DNA of 64,000 bases from positions 1,888,001 to 1,952,000 of the forward strand of contig NZ_AP022848.1 of assembly GCF_011764485.1 (NCBI RefSeq), read 5' to 3'. Position 1 is the first letter of the stretch; each line of letters begins with the position of its first letter. Position numbers and translations under genes: made by a program. Below the pieces are notes generated by a model that saw only the letters and a list, made by a program, of their open reading frames with translations, made no database searches and was not told where the DNA came from. Origin of the DNA: Bosea sp. ANAM02. GTDB taxonomy: Bacteria > Pseudomonadota > Alphaproteobacteria > Rhizobiales > Beijerinckiaceae. This document shows positions 41,769-51,772 of this stretch, piece by piece.

Positions 41769-42791
41769 TCAGCGATCGGGCGAAAGCTCCGCATAGACCA
41801 GGCGGTTGCGGCCTTCGTTCTTGGCACGGAACAGGGCGAGGTCGGCGGCATTGACGAGCCGGGCGGGATCGCCTTCGGCATCGGGCCAGGCGGTCGCGAC
41901 GCCGACGCTGATCGTCACCCGATCGGCGCCATGAGCGATATTGAGGTCGCGCACGCCCTGCACCAGGCGCTCGGCGACATGGCTGGCGCCTTCCTGCGGG
42001 ACGCCGGTCAGGATCACCACGAACTCCTCGCCGCCGAAGCGTGCGGCGAGATCGGTCGAGCGGGTCGAGCCTTCCTGGACGACATGGGCGATCTGCTTCA
42101 GCACGTCGTCGCCGGCGAGATGGCCATAGGCGTCGTTATAGCGCTTGAAATGATCGACATCGATCATCAGCACCGAGAGCGGGCTCTGGCTGCGCTGGCA
42201 GCGCTTCCATTCGGCGGCGAGGTACTCGTCGAAATAGCGGCGGTTGCCCAGTCCGGTCAGGCCGTCGATCCGGGTCAGGCGCTCCAGCTCGAGATTCGCG
42301 CGCATGAGTTCGCGCTGGCTCTCGCGCAAGGCGCGGTAGGCCTCGTCGCGCTGGAGATGATCGAGATAGGCGCGGGTGTGATAGCGCACCCGGGCGATCA
42401 GCTCGATCTTGTCGGGCAGCTTGACCAGGTAGTCGTTGGCGCCGGCCTGGAATGCCTCGCTCTTGGTCGCCGGGTCCTCCTTGGTGGAGAGCACGATGAC
42501 CGGAACGGCATGGAGCGCCGGATGCTTGCGGTATTGCCGGACGAGGTCGAGCCCGTCGACGCCGGGCATGACGAGATCCTGCAGGATGACGGTCGGCTTG
42601 ACGCACTGGGCGATCTTGATCGCCTCCAGCGGATCGGTGCAGTAGTGGAAATCGACATCGCCGTGATGGGCGAGCGCGCGCCGCACCGCCTCGCAGACCA
42701 TGACCTGATCGTCGACCAGCAGGACCATGGACAGGTAGCTGTCGGCCGGCGCCGGGACATCAGGCAGGGAAGATTTCGTTTCGCCTGTCAT
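41769..42791 (-). CDS. wspR: WspR-type response regulator/diguanylate cyclase
   Basis: 340 residues: receiver domain (phospho-Asp in ILQDLVMPGVDG, about D72), a coiled linker, and a GGDEF domain with GGEEF (about 253-257). An inhibitory RxxD site (RSTD, about 244-247) lies five residues before it, so feedback by cyclic di-GMP is expected. In the Wsp system of Pseudomonas, WspE phosphorylates WspR, which then makes cyclic di-GMP at membrane-surface contact. Here it is the final gene of an operon in the same order, 13 bases after wspF. Confidence 0.92.
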   Translation of the reverse strand: MTGETKSSLPDVPAPADSYLSMVLLVDDQVMVCEAVRRALAHHGDVDFHYCTDPLEAIKIAQCVKPTVILQDLVMPGVDGLDLVRQYRKHPALHAVPVIVLSTKEDPATKSEAFQAGANDYLVKLPDKIELIARVRYHTRAYLDHLQRDEAYRALRESQRELMRANLELERLTRIDGLTGLGNRRYFDEYLAAEWKRCQRSQSPLSVLMIDVDHFKRYNDAYGHLAGDDVLKQIAHVVQEGSTRSTDLAARFGGEEFVVILTGVPQEGASHVAERLVQGVRDLNIAHGADRVTISVGVATAWPDAEGDPARLVNAADLALFRAKNEGRNRLVYAELSPDR

Positions 42792-42804
42792 GGGGCAACC
42801 TTCA

Positions 42805-43824
42805 TCACGACGACGGAGCGCACGCCTCGGTCAGGCGGGGAGCGATCGCGGCCAGCGGCAGGATCTCCGCTGCCGCGCCGATCGCGGCGGCGGCTTTGGG
42901 CATCCCGTAAACCGCGCTTGTGGCCTTGTCCTGCGCGATCGTCAAACACGGCCTGTCGCGCAGCAGCTTCAGTCCACGGGCGCCGTCGCGGCCCATGCCC
43001 GTCAGCAGGACGCCGACCGGGTCTCCCTGCCAGCGTTCCGCGACGCTTTCGAAGAACACGTCGACCGACGGGCGATAGGGATAATCGCGCGGCTCGGCCC
43101 GGTAGCCGAGCTCCCCGCTGGCGTTGAAAACGAGGTGATCGTCGCTCGCGGCGATCAGGACGGTCCCGCGCTTCGGCCGATCGCCTTCGCGGGCCGGGCG
43201 GACGGGCAGGCGGCAATGCTGGCAGAGCCAGCTCGCGAAGCCCGGCACGAACTGCGCGTCGAGATGCTGGACCAGGATGATCGGCGCCGGGAAATCGGGA
43301 GCCAGCCCGCCGAGCAGGGTCGCCACCGCCGCCGGGCCGCCGGCCGAGGCGCCGATCGCGACGAGACGCTGGGAGGGGGAGGTGGGCGCCGGCGGGCGGT
43401 GCCGGCTCGGATTGACCGGTGGCAGGCTGCGCGACAGGCGGCCTATGGTGGCGATCCGCGCCAGCAGGGCGGCCGTCTGGGTCGAGGTGTGGCCGCCGAG
43501 GCCGACGCTGGGAATGTCGACCGCATCGAGCGCGCCATGGCCCATCGCCTCGTAGACGCCGGAGACATTGGCATCGACGCTGGCGGTGACCAGCAGGATC
43601 GGGCAGGGCGTCTCGGCCATGATCCGGCGCGTCGCCTCGACGCCGTCCATCTCCGGCATGTTCAGGTCCATCAGGATCAGGTCGGGCCGGTCGCGCCGGC
43701 AGGCCTCGACCGCTTCGCGGCCGTTCATGGCAATCCAGGCGGTTTCGTGCTCCGCCGTCGAAGCGATGACGCGTCGCAAAAGCTCGACCGCCATCGGCAG
43801 GTCGTTGACCAGACCGATCCTCAT
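42805..43824 (-). CDS. wspF: WspF/CheB-type protein-glutamate methylesterase
   Basis: 339 residues: receiver domain (acidic pocket VND, phospho-Asp about D53 in [12 protein letters not shown]) and a CheB methylesterase domain with the catalytic Ser in [10 protein letters not shown] (about S160), His in LVQHLD and Asp in [12 protein letters not shown]. Demethylates the WspA receptor and so dampens the signal; loss of WspF gives constant cyclic di-GMP and wrinkly colonies in Pseudomonas. It follows wspE by 28 bases. Confidence 0.94.
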   Translation of the reverse strand: MRIGLVNDLPMAVELLRRVIASTAEHETAWIAMNGREAVEACRRDRPDLILMDLNMPEMDGVEATRRIMAETPCPILLVTASVDANVSGVYEAMGHGALDAVDIPSVGLGGHTSTQTAALLARIATIGRLSRSLPPVNPSRHRPPAPTSPSQRLVAIGASAGGPAAVATLLGGLAPDFPAPIILVQHLDAQFVPGFASWLCQHCRLPVRPAREGDRPKRGTVLIAASDDHLVFNASGELGYRAEPRDYPYRPSVDVFFESVAERWQGDPVGVLLTGMGRDGARGLKLLRDRPCLTIAQDKATSAVYGMPKAAAAIGAAAEILPLAAIAPRLTEACAPSS

Positions 43825-43852
43825 GAAACGCCCCCACAGCGCATGCTCTGAT

Positions 43853-46117
43853 TCATGGCTCGCCGATCAGGTCGACGACCGCATGGATCAAAGTTTCGTC
43901 GTGGAAGCTCCCTTTGGTCAAATAGTAATCGGCGCCGGCGTCGAGGCCTCGGCGGCGATCCTCCTCGCGGTCCTTGTAGGAGACGATCATCACCGGCAGG
44001 TTGCGCAGGCCGGGGTCGCGCTTGATCAGCGTGACGAACTCGATGCCGTCCATGCGCGGCATGTCGACATCGGTGACGACAAGGTCGAAAGCGTCGGAGC
44101 GGACGGCGTTCCAGCCGTCCATGCCGTCGACGGCGACCTCGACCTCGAAGCCGTGATGGTCGAGCAGCTTGCGCTCCAGCTCGCGCACCGTCAGCGAATC
44201 GTCGACGACGAGGACGCGCTTTCGGCGCTTCTGACCGGTGCGTGTCACGCTGCGCTCCAGCGTCCTCAGGCGCCCGCCGGAGACCAGCTTCTCCATCGAG
44301 CGGATCAGGTCATCGACATCGAGGATCAGCACCGGCGAGCCGTCATCGAGCAGGGCGGCGGCGCTGACATCCTTGACCTTGGCGAGGCGCGGGTCGAGCG
44401 GCCGGACGACGAGCTCGCGCTCGCCGAGGAAGCGGTCGACGACCAGCGCATAGAGATTGTCGCCCTCGCCGACGACGACCGTCGCCAGCTCGGCCTCGTC
44501 CGTTGCGGCTTCGCCCCGGCCGAGGATCTCGTGGGCGGTGACGAGCCCGACCTGCTGCTCGCCATGGCGGAAATGCGGGCGACCCTCGAGCAATTCGATC
44601 GTGTCGCGCGGCAATCGCAAGGCGCGGGCGATCGCCGTCAGCGGCAAGGCATAGGGCTCTCCGTCGATCTCGACGAGAAGCGCGCGGATCACCGACAGGG
44701 TCAGCGGGAGCTGGAGCTGGAAGCGGGTGCCGATACCGGGCTCCGACGCGATCGTGACCTGGCCGCGCACCTGCCGGACCATGGCCTGCACGGCATCGAG
44801 GCCGACGCCGCGGCCGGAGATGTCGCTGACCGTCGCCTTCATCGAGAAGCCGGGCAGGAAGAGGAATTCGAGCAGTTCCTCCTCGCTGAGGTCCCAGACC
44901 GTCTCGGCCGTGGTGAGGCCGCGCGCCAGCGTCGCCTGCCGGAGCGCCTCGACATCGATGCCGCCGCCATCGTCCGAGACGATGATCTGGAGCAGGCCGG
45001 CATTGTGCCGGGCCTCGAGCCGGATCAGGCCCTCGGCCGGCTTGCCGGCGGCGCGGCGCTGCTCGGGCGCCTCGATGCCGTGATCGACGGCATTGCGCAG
45101 GAGATGGCCGAGGGGCGCGTCGAGCTGGTCGAGGATGTCGCGGTCGATGCTGGTGGCGCCGCCGACGATGTCGAGGCGCACGGTCTTGCCGAGCGCCCGG
45201 CCGATATCGCGGACATTGCGCTGGAAATGCCGGACGCCGTCCTCGAAGGGGCGCATGCGGCTTGCCAGCGTCTCGTCATAGAGCCGGTTGGCGAGATCGG
45301 TCGCGCGCCGGTCGACGGTGTCCATCTCGTCGAGGCGTTGGGCGAGGAGCGCCTGGCCCTCGGCCAGCTTGAGTTGTGCGGCTACCAGAGCCTGCGCCGC
45401 GCGGCTGTCGGCCTCTACCGGCATGGCGGCGCGCAGATCCTCGAAGCTCTTGGCGAGTTCAGCCTGGATGCGCCGCAGCCGCAGCAAGCCGTCGTTGAAC
45501 GGGCGCAGCCGCCGCGCCGACATCAGCGACTCGCCAGCGAGGCCGAGCAGGCGGTTCAGGCTGTCGGCGGTGACCCTGACCATGCACTCGCCGGCTGCGC
45601 CGTCTCCGGCGGACGGTGCTTCCGGGGCGGCGACAATCGCCGGAGCGGCCACTGGCATGACGGGCTCTGCACTGGCCGGCTCGGCATCGTATTGAGGGGT
45701 GTCCGGTGCGGCGGTGTCGGCTTCCTCGGAAGCGCTGCGCAAGGTCTGTGTGAAAGCCGCGATCCGCCTCTTCATCTCCGCTTCCGGCTCGTCCGATCCG
45801 GCGGAAATCGTGGCGAGGAGATCGATGCCGGCGAGCAGCGCGTCGACATGCCTGCGGTTCAGCCGGATACTGCCGTGCTGCGCGGCGACGAGGCATTCCT
45901 CCATCTCGTGCGCGACCTGGACGGCCGGCGTGAGATCGATGATCCGGGCTGCCCCCTTCAGGGAATGGGCCGCGCGCATGCAGGCTTCGAGATGGGCGGC
46001 GGCGGCCGGGTCGCGCTCGAGGGCGAGCAGTCCGGTCGTGAAGGCCTGCGACTGGGCCGCGAGTTCGGCCCGGAACAGGTCGAGCATGGAGAGGTCGCTG
46101 AGATCCTCGCCGCTCAT
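43853..46117 (-). CDS. wspE: WspE-type hybrid CheA histidine kinase with receiver domain
   Basis: 754 residues: Hpt domain with the phospho-His in [10 protein letters not shown] (about H51), dimerisation and HATPase domains ([31 protein letters not shown]), CheW-like domain, and a C-terminal receiver with Asp in [12 protein letters not shown] (about D683). This order is diagnostic of WspE rather than flagellar CheA. It receives the signal from WspA via WspB/WspD and phosphorylates WspR and WspF. The chosen ATG follows an upstream-coupled overlap with wspD (4 bases). Confidence 0.95.
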   Translation of the reverse strand: MSGEDLSDLSMLDLFRAELAAQSQAFTTGLLALERDPAAAAHLEACMRAAHSLKGAARIIDLTPAVQVAHEMEECLVAAQHGSIRLNRRHVDALLAGIDLLATISAGSDEPEAEMKRRIAAFTQTLRSASEEADTAAPDTPQYDAEPASAEPVMPVAAPAIVAAPEAPSAGDGAAGECMVRVTADSLNRLLGLAGESLMSARRLRPFNDGLLRLRRIQAELAKSFEDLRAAMPVEADSRAAQALVAAQLKLAEGQALLAQRLDEMDTVDRRATDLANRLYDETLASRMRPFEDGVRHFQRNVRDIGRALGKTVRLDIVGGATSIDRDILDQLDAPLGHLLRNAVDHGIEAPEQRRAAGKPAEGLIRLEARHNAGLLQIIVSDDGGGIDVEALRQATLARGLTTAETVWDLSEEELLEFLFLPGFSMKATVSDISGRGVGLDAVQAMVRQVRGQVTIASEPGIGTRFQLQLPLTLSVIRALLVEIDGEPYALPLTAIARALRLPRDTIELLEGRPHFRHGEQQVGLVTAHEILGRGEAATDEAELATVVVGEGDNLYALVVDRFLGERELVVRPLDPRLAKVKDVSAAALLDDGSPVLILDVDDLIRSMEKLVSGGRLRTLERSVTRTGQKRRKRVLVVDDSLTVRELERKLLDHHGFEVEVAVDGMDGWNAVRSDAFDLVVTDVDMPRMDGIEFVTLIKRDPGLRNLPVMIVSYKDREEDRRRGLDAGADYYLTKGSFHDETLIHAVVDLIGEP

Positions 46118-46809
46118 GCGATGCTCCGGTCGATCAGGTCGAGCAGGCGTGTCGCATCGAGGCAGCCGACCGCGCGGCCGTTCCACGGGATCATCGTCGC
46201 GACGACGCTCGCCGCCGAGCGGCCGACGGTCGCCGGCACCGCGCCGCGCTCATGGGCGCGATAGGCATGGAGGCCGTGGACCTCGTCGACCTCGAAGGCG
46301 ACGTGTTTCGTCTCCTCGCCGGTGACGACGAGGCGCGGGAAGACGGCGATGCGATCGGTGCCGCGGGAGCTGGCCGTCCCGCCTATGCCGAGCAGGGCCG
46401 GCAGCGAGACGCAGATCAGCAATTCACCGCGAACGTTGACGATGCCGCGCACCGCCTCGCTGCGGCGATGCGGCAGGGAATGGACCGGGCGCGGCTCGGC
46501 GATCTCGCGGCAGATCGCGGCCGGCAGGCCGAGCCATTCCTCGCCGATGCGGAAGATCAGGACGCTGTCGATCTCCTCGCCGTCGGGCGCTTCGTCATCT
46601 GGTCTCGCGAAATGCCGCGTCCACGCGTCGCGATAGCCCGGCGGCAGGGGACGATCGAGCAGCTTGCGGGCGATCTCAGCATGGGTCGGGCAGTTGCGGC
46701 AGTGCAGATGCTCGTCCAGCTCCGGGCAGGAGCGGTCGCCGCTGACGCCGATCTCGCGCCAGCATTCCTCGATGTCGTCGTTCGTCATCGGGTTGGTTTC
46801 GGCGGACAT
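46114..46809 (-). CDS. wspD: WspD, CheW-domain coupling protein with Cys-rich N-terminus
   Basis: 231 residues. The N-terminal SCPELDEHLHCRNCPTHAEI cysteine cluster is typical of WspD and absent from ordinary CheW. The remaining part is a CheW domain (LIFRIGEEWLGLPAAICREI, VRGIVNVRGELLICVSLPAL). Links the receptor array to the WspE kinase. Overlaps wspE by 4 bases and abuts wspC by 1 base. Confidence 0.93.
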   Translation of the reverse strand: MSAETNPMTNDDIEECWREIGVSGDRSCPELDEHLHCRNCPTHAEIARKLLDRPLPPGYRDAWTRHFARPDDEAPDGEEIDSVLIFRIGEEWLGLPAAICREIAEPRPVHSLPHRRSEAVRGIVNVRGELLICVSLPALLGIGGTASSRGTDRIAVFPRLVVTGEETKHVAFEVDEVHGLHAYRAHERGAVPATVGRSAASVVATMIPWNGRAVGCLDATRLLDLIDRSIA

Positions 46810-48083
46810 CAGGTGCCGCTCCGCTTGGCCAGCCGGTCGAGCCTGTCGGCCAGGGCCTTGGCGCCGCTATGGTCACCCAGGCGCTGCTGGAGCAGCCGGA
46901 GCTGGGCGAGCGCCCGCTGATGGTCCGGCGCGAGATAGAGCGCCTTGCGGTAGTTGCGCATCGCGTCCTCGGTGGCGTCGGCGGCATCATGGGCAAGCCC
47001 CAGCCAGTAGAAGGCATCGGGCGCCGGGCCGAACTCGGCGATATGGCGCTCGGCGGCGGCACGCAGCTCGGTCAGCCGGCCGGCATCGGCGGTGCGCTCG
47101 ATCTCGGCGAGGCTCGCGGCCGCACGGTCCGGCGCGGGCGCCGACGGCTGGGCGGGATCGGGCTTGCGCTCGAAGGGGCGCGGCGCAGGGCGCGATGCCA
47201 CCTGCGCCCGCGGCAGGAGGGCGGTCTGCGCCGGAGCGGACCTGGGTTTTCGGGCGACGGGCGGCTCGGCCGCCTTTGCTGGCTTGGCCCGTGCCTTGAC
47301 GAAGGCGAAGGCGCGCGGGAAGCGCACCGAGGCGAAGCCGCACAGGGCCGGCAGGCCGGATTCGGCCGGGCCGACCAGCAGCAGCCCGTCATCGGCCAGC
47401 ATCTGCCTGAGCCGGACCAAAGCGGCGCCTTGCGTTTCGCGATCGAAATAGATCAGCAGGTTCCGGCAAAAGGCGACATCGTAAATGTCCTGCCCGGCTT
47501 GCGTCTCCGCTGCGAGCACGTTGCCGAGGCGGAAACGGACCTGCCGGCGGACGCTATCATGCGGCCTGAATCCCCCTTCCGCTGCTTCGAAATAGCGGTT
47601 GCGGAAGGCGATGTCGGCGCCTCGGAAGGAGTTCCTGCCGTAGATCGCGCGCTGGGCATGGACGAGGTTGCGGCTGCTGACATCGATCGCGTCGATCTGG
47701 AAGCTGCCGTCCGGGAAGCCGGCATCGAGCAGGGCCATCGCGATGGAATAGGGCTCCTCGCCGGTCGAGCAGGGCAGGCTGAGCAGTTTCAGCGGGCGGT
47801 TGCCGACCCGGTTCTCGCGCAGATGGCGGACCATCGCGCCGAAGGCCTCGCGATCGCGGAAGAACCAGGTCTCGGGCACGATGACGGCATCGACCAGCTC
47901 CTGCCGCTCGGCCGGGTTTCCCGTCACGAAGGCCCAGTAGGCGTGCAGGTCGGGGATGGCGCAGGCGGTCATGCGCCGCTTCAGGGCATGGCGGATGACG
48001 GAGGCGCCGACCGTCTCCATGCTCAGGCCGATGGTGTCCCGGAGCAGCTTCTCGAAGTCCCGGATCGGAGCGGCCTCGTCCAT
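46809..48083 (-). CDS. wspC: WspC, CheR-type methyltransferase with C-terminal TPR
   Basis: 424 residues: N-terminal alpha domain (FEKLLRDTIGLSMETVGASV), SAM-binding methyltransferase domain (LPCSTGEEPYSIAMALLDAG, FCRNLLIYFD), a proline/alanine-rich linker and a TPR segment (AFYWLGLAHDAADATEDAMR). Methylates glutamates on WspA. The ATG shares a base with the wspB stop. An in-frame longer start upstream would overlap wspB and is not favoured. Confidence 0.93.
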   Translation of the reverse strand: MDEAAPIRDFEKLLRDTIGLSMETVGASVIRHALKRRMTACAIPDLHAYWAFVTGNPAERQELVDAVIVPETWFFRDREAFGAMVRHLRENRVGNRPLKLLSLPCSTGEEPYSIAMALLDAGFPDGSFQIDAIDVSSRNLVHAQRAIYGRNSFRGADIAFRNRYFEAAEGGFRPHDSVRRQVRFRLGNVLAAETQAGQDIYDVAFCRNLLIYFDRETQGAALVRLRQMLADDGLLLVGPAESGLPALCGFASVRFPRAFAFVKARAKPAKAAEPPVARKPRSAPAQTALLPRAQVASRPAPRPFERKPDPAQPSAPAPDRAAASLAEIERTADAGRLTELRAAAERHIAEFGPAPDAFYWLGLAHDAADATEDAMRNYRKALYLAPDHQRALAQLRLLQQRLGDHSGAKALADRLDRLAKRSGT

Positions 48084-48547
48084 CACGACTCGGCCGCTTG
48101 CTGACGGAACAGGATCTCGCGGATTTCGCGCGTGAGCAGGGCTTCGCCCCGGACCCACTGGATCAGCCCGCGCTCGTCGCTGGCGACCGGCCCGAGATAG
48201 GGCGGCAGGCCGGCCTCGACGCCGGATACGGCGAAATCGGCCCGATCGCGCTCGATCGTCTCGACGGCCTGCTCGACCAGCAGGCCGAGAAGATCGTCAT
48301 GGCCCGGGGCGGATGGATAGCGCAGCAGGATGATGCGGGTGCTCAGGCGCGGCTCGGCCGGCCGCCCGAGCGCCAGAAGCGCGAGGTCGACGACGGGCAC
48401 CGGCCGGCCGCGATAGCTGATCACGCCTGCAACGCCCACGGGCGCACCCGGCAATTGCTTGGTCGCGAGCAGCGGCAGCACGGTCTCGACCTGCCCGGTA
48501 TCGAGCACGTAGCGATCCTGCCCTAGCTGGAACATCAGAAACAGCAT
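48083..48547 (-). CDS. wspB: WspB, CheW-domain coupling protein
   Basis: 154 residues, a single CheW domain: MLFLMFQLGQDRYVLDTGQV, VGVAGVISYRGRPVPVVDLA, AVETIERDRADFAVSGVE. Bridges the WspA receptor and the WspE kinase. 26 bases downstream of wspA. Confidence 0.92.
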   Translation of the reverse strand: MLFLMFQLGQDRYVLDTGQVETVLPLLATKQLPGAPVGVAGVISYRGRPVPVVDLALLALGRPAEPRLSTRIILLRYPSAPGHDDLLGLLVEQAVETIERDRADFAVSGVEAGLPPYLGPVASDERGLIQWVRGEALLTREIREILFRQQAAES

Positions 48548-48573
48548 CTCGCGGTTCCGTTCCGCCTTTCAGA

Positions 48574-50205
48574 TCAGGCCCGCAGCTTGAAGCGCGAGAT
48601 CGAGCTGCGCAGCCCGTTCGAGACCTGGTTGAGCTCGTCGATGGCGAGCGTCGACTGCTGCAGCGATTCGACCGTCTGCTGCGCGGCCTCGCTGAGCTGG
48701 GAGAGGGCCTCGCTGATCTGGCCGGCGCCGGTCGCCTGCGCCTGCATGCCTTCGTTGGCGCCCTCGAAGCGCGGCACCAGCCCCTGGACCTGCTCGATGA
48801 TCTCCGAGAGCTGCCCGCCGACCTGCTGGACCTCCTGCATGCCGCGACGGACCTCTTCCGAGAACTTGTCCATACCCATCACGCCGGCAGCGACGGCCGA
48901 CTGGATGTCCTTGACCATCTGCTCGATATCGTAGGTCGAGACGGCCGTCTGGTCGGCGAGGCGGCGGATCTCGGTCGCGACCACGGCGAAGCCGCGGCCG
49001 TATTGCCCGGCCTTCTCGGCCTCGATCGCGGCGTTGAGCGAGAGCAGGTTGGTCTGGTCGGCGACCTTGGTGATGGTGGTGACGACCTGGTTGATGTTGC
49101 CGGCCTTCTCGCTGAGGATCGCGAGCTTGGCGTTGATCGCGCCGGCGGCCTCCATCACCTGCCGCATCGTGCTTTCCATGCGCGCGAGCCCGGCCTGCCC
49201 GCCATTGGCGAGCGTCGCGGTCTGCTCGGCGACGGCCGAGACCTCGTCCATCGTATGGGCGAGTTCGTTCGAGGTGGCGGAGATCTCCTTCGCGGTCGCG
49301 CCGATCTCGGTCGTGGTAGCGGCGATCTCGTTAGCCGTCGCCTGCTGTTCCTTCGAGGTCGCGGCAACCTCGGTAATCGAGGTGTTGACCTGGATGCTCG
49401 ACTTCTGGATCTGGCCGATCAGCGCGGCGAGGTCGTCGGCCATCGCGTTGGCGCCGTCGGCGAGCGTGCTGAACTCGTCGCGCCGCGCTAGCGTCAGGCG
49501 CTCGCTGAAATCGCCGCGCCGCATGTGATCGACGATGCCGAGCAGCTTGCCGAGCGGCACCGTGACGGCCCGGAACAGCAGGATGCCGCAGAGGATCGCC
49601 AGAGCGAGCGCGATCGCGAAACAGACGACGAGACCGAGCTCGGCAGAGCGAACGATGCCAACGATCTGACGCGTCGAATTGTCGGCTTCGGCCTTGTTGA
49701 AATCGACCATCTCGCGCAGAGCGTCGCGCATTTTTGCGGCGATCGGGTCAAGATCGTTGCGGACGGCGGCGGATTGATCGGGCAACGGCGTGGTCACGTC
49801 CTTCCCGATGGCGAGAACGGCATCCTCGGCGCGCTCGTACTGGGTGAGCAGTTGCGCCGCCAGCGCGTGGTTGCGTCGGTCCGTCTCCGTCGTGATCACG
49901 CTCTCGTAGGATTTGATCAGCTCGCGCAGCCTTCCGCGATTGGCCAGAACTGCGTCACTCGTCTGCTTTTTCGCGGTGGGATTGTCTGCCCGCGCATGTT
50001 CGCGCGCCAGCCCGGTCGTGTTTGCCCAAAGCGCCATCAACTGCGCGCTGTAGTAGAGGCTCGGGACCGTCTTGGTCTCGACCTCGATCACTTCCCGCTC
50101 GGTCTGGAGGAACCAGAGATAGCTGGCACCCGCCATGGCGGACATCACCGCGAGGATGGCGGCGAAGCTGATCAGGATGCGGCGGCGTATCGTCAGGCTC
50201 TTCAT
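48574..50205 (-). CDS. wspA: WspA, methyl-accepting chemotaxis receptor
   Basis: 543 residues: TM1 about 10-32, a periplasmic four-helix-type sensor domain (33-188), TM2 about 189-211 (LGLVVCFAIALALAILCGIL), HAMP (212-265) and a cytoplasmic signalling domain with the hairpin tip TNLLSLNAAIEAEKAGQYGR followed by GFAVVATEIRRLADQTAVST. WspA senses surface contact or cell-envelope stress in Pseudomonas. It is first in the operon, and the ATG at 50205 fits the four-helix start. Confidence 0.93.
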   Translation of the reverse strand: MKSLTIRRRILISFAAILAVMSAMAGASYLWFLQTEREVIEVETKTVPSLYYSAQLMALWANTTGLAREHARADNPTAKKQTSDAVLANRGRLRELIKSYESVITTETDRRNHALAAQLLTQYERAEDAVLAIGKDVTTPLPDQSAAVRNDLDPIAAKMRDALREMVDFNKAEADNSTRQIVGIVRSAELGLVVCFAIALALAILCGILLFRAVTVPLGKLLGIVDHMRRGDFSERLTLARRDEFSTLADGANAMADDLAALIGQIQKSSIQVNTSITEVAATSKEQQATANEIAATTTEIGATAKEISATSNELAHTMDEVSAVAEQTATLANGGQAGLARMESTMRQVMEAAGAINAKLAILSEKAGNINQVVTTITKVADQTNLLSLNAAIEAEKAGQYGRGFAVVATEIRRLADQTAVSTYDIEQMVKDIQSAVAAGVMGMDKFSEEVRRGMQEVQQVGGQLSEIIEQVQGLVPRFEGANEGMQAQATGAGQISEALSQLSEAAQQTVESLQQSTLAIDELNQVSNGLRSSISRFKLRA

Positions 50206-50347
50206 CGCTCAATCCATCGTTGCGGCACGCCCGGTCGCTTCGGGCTGCCGCATGAACCGAAGCGTGCGCAGATCATCGTTAGCGAGGAGTTATTGCGTCT
50301 CCGTTGCGGAAACGCGTCGCAATGATGCCTGTGGAGCGCGGTAGCCG

Positions 50348-51625
50348 TCAGGCGCTGCCGCTCCGGGGCAGGAAGCGCTCGGCCGCGAAGGGGATGGGGT
50401 CGCAGAGCGTCGGTGCGCCGGTCATCATCTCCGCGAGCAGGCGGCCGGTCACAGGGCCGAGCGTGAAGCCGTGATGGGCGTGCCCGAAGGCGAACCACAG
50501 GCCGCGATGGCGCGGGGCCGCGCCGATGATCGGCAGCATGTCGGGCAGGCAGGGGCGGGCGCCGCGCCAGGGCTCGGCGTCGAGGCGGCGACCGAGCGGC
50601 ACGATCTGCCGTGCGATCCGCTCGGCCCGGTCGAGCTGCCAGGAATCGGAGGGCTCGTCGCGGCCGGCAATCTCGATCCCCGTCGTCAGGCGGATGCCGC
50701 GCCGCATCGGGGTCACCACGAAGCCGGCCTGGGCGTCGCAGAGCGGATGCCGGGGACCGGTACCGTCGGCGCTGTCGTAATGCATGTGGTAGCCGCGCTT
50801 GAAGCCGAGCGGGAAGCGATAGCCGAAACGCTCGCAGAGATCGCTCGACCACGGGCCGAGGGCGACGACCGCTTCCGCGGCCCGCCAGCTTCCGCCCTCG
50901 GCGGACAGCCGCCATGCCCCGCTGTCTTGCCGCAGGTCCGCAGCATCCGCAGGCTTCAGCAGGCCGCCTCGCGCCACGAAGAGCGCGGCATAGGCGCGCG
51001 TCACCGCGCCGGGATCACTGACCGTGACGGGGTCGCGCCAATGCACGGCGCCGGACACGCTGCCGGGGAGCAGGCCGGGCTCAAGGCGGCGCAGCGCGTC
51101 CTCGTCGAGCGGGTCATAGCTGAGACCGTAGGCCGAGAGTTCGGCCGCTCCCCGTGTCGCCGCCTCGAAGCCCTTCCGGGTTCGGTAGAGCTCGATCCAG
51201 CCTTCGCCCCGCATGAGGGCCTCGGTGCCGGCGGCTTTCGTCCAGCGCCGGTGCTCGTCGATGCAGTTCTCGATCAAGGGCAGGATCGAGCGGCCGAGCC
51301 TGTCCAGTCGATTGGGGGCCGAATTCCACCAGTAGCGCGCGAGCCAGGGCGCCATCCGCAGCAGCGCAGCCGGGCGATAGCGCACGGCGATGGAGCGGTT
51401 CGACGCAAGGCTCGCGAGCGTCGCGATGTCGCGCGGGAAGGCATAGGGCACGACGGAGGAGCGCTCGATCAGCCCGGCATTGCCGTGGCTGGTCTCGGCA
51501 CCCGGCTCGCCGCGATCGACGAGCAGAACGCGCCGGCCGCGTTCCTGGAGGTGCAGCGCCACGCTGACGCCGACGATGCCAGCACCGAGCACGATCACAT
51601 CGGCTTGTTCAGTCGCGGTCGTCAT
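50348..51625 (-). CDS. FAD-dependent oxidoreductase, D-amino-acid-dehydrogenase-like
   Basis: 425 residues. FAD-binding N-terminus DVIVLGAGIVGVSVALHLQE, middle PLDEDALRRLEPGLLPGSVS, GFKRGYHMHY, and the C-terminal MLPIIGAAPRHRGLWFAFGH then AHHGFTLGPVTGRLLAEMMT. Length and layout match DadA-type D-amino-acid dehydrogenases. ATG at 51625 is used; the frame is open further upstream but in unrelated sequence. It is divergent from the MlrC-type peptidase gene, so oxidation of D-amino acids or amines released by that enzyme is plausible. Confidence 0.92.
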   Translation of the reverse strand: MTTATEQADVIVLGAGIVGVSVALHLQERGRRVLLVDRGEPGAETSHGNAGLIERSSVVPYAFPRDIATLASLASNRSIAVRYRPAALLRMAPWLARYWWNSAPNRLDRLGRSILPLIENCIDEHRRWTKAAGTEALMRGEGWIELYRTRKGFEAATRGAAELSAYGLSYDPLDEDALRRLEPGLLPGSVSGAVHWRDPVTVSDPGAVTRAYAALFVARGGLLKPADAADLRQDSGAWRLSAEGGSWRAAEAVVALGPWSSDLCERFGYRFPLGFKRGYHMHYDSADGTGPRHPLCDAQAGFVVTPMRRGIRLTTGIEIAGRDEPSDSWQLDRAERIARQIVPLGRRLDAEPWRGARPCLPDMLPIIGAAPRHRGLWFAFGHAHHGFTLGPVTGRLLAEMMTGAPTLCDPIPFAAERFLPRSGSA

Positions 51626-51772
51626 CTTCGCCGGAATCCTCCCCACCTGCCCGGAATAGGCGCAGCGGAGCCGAGCCTCAAGCGCAGCCTTTTGACAGCC
51701 GTAGGGAAAGATATCTTGATCGGCCGGAACGTGGGCGCGCCGATGCCGCAGACGCTTCGCCAGAGGAACGCC

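Noticed and set aside
43568..46264. Very long open frame opposite the wspE gene
   Set aside because: It is antisense to a clear CheA-type kinase, with repetitive Arg/Asp/Gly/Ala composition typical of a GC-rich shadow frame and no recognisable domain.
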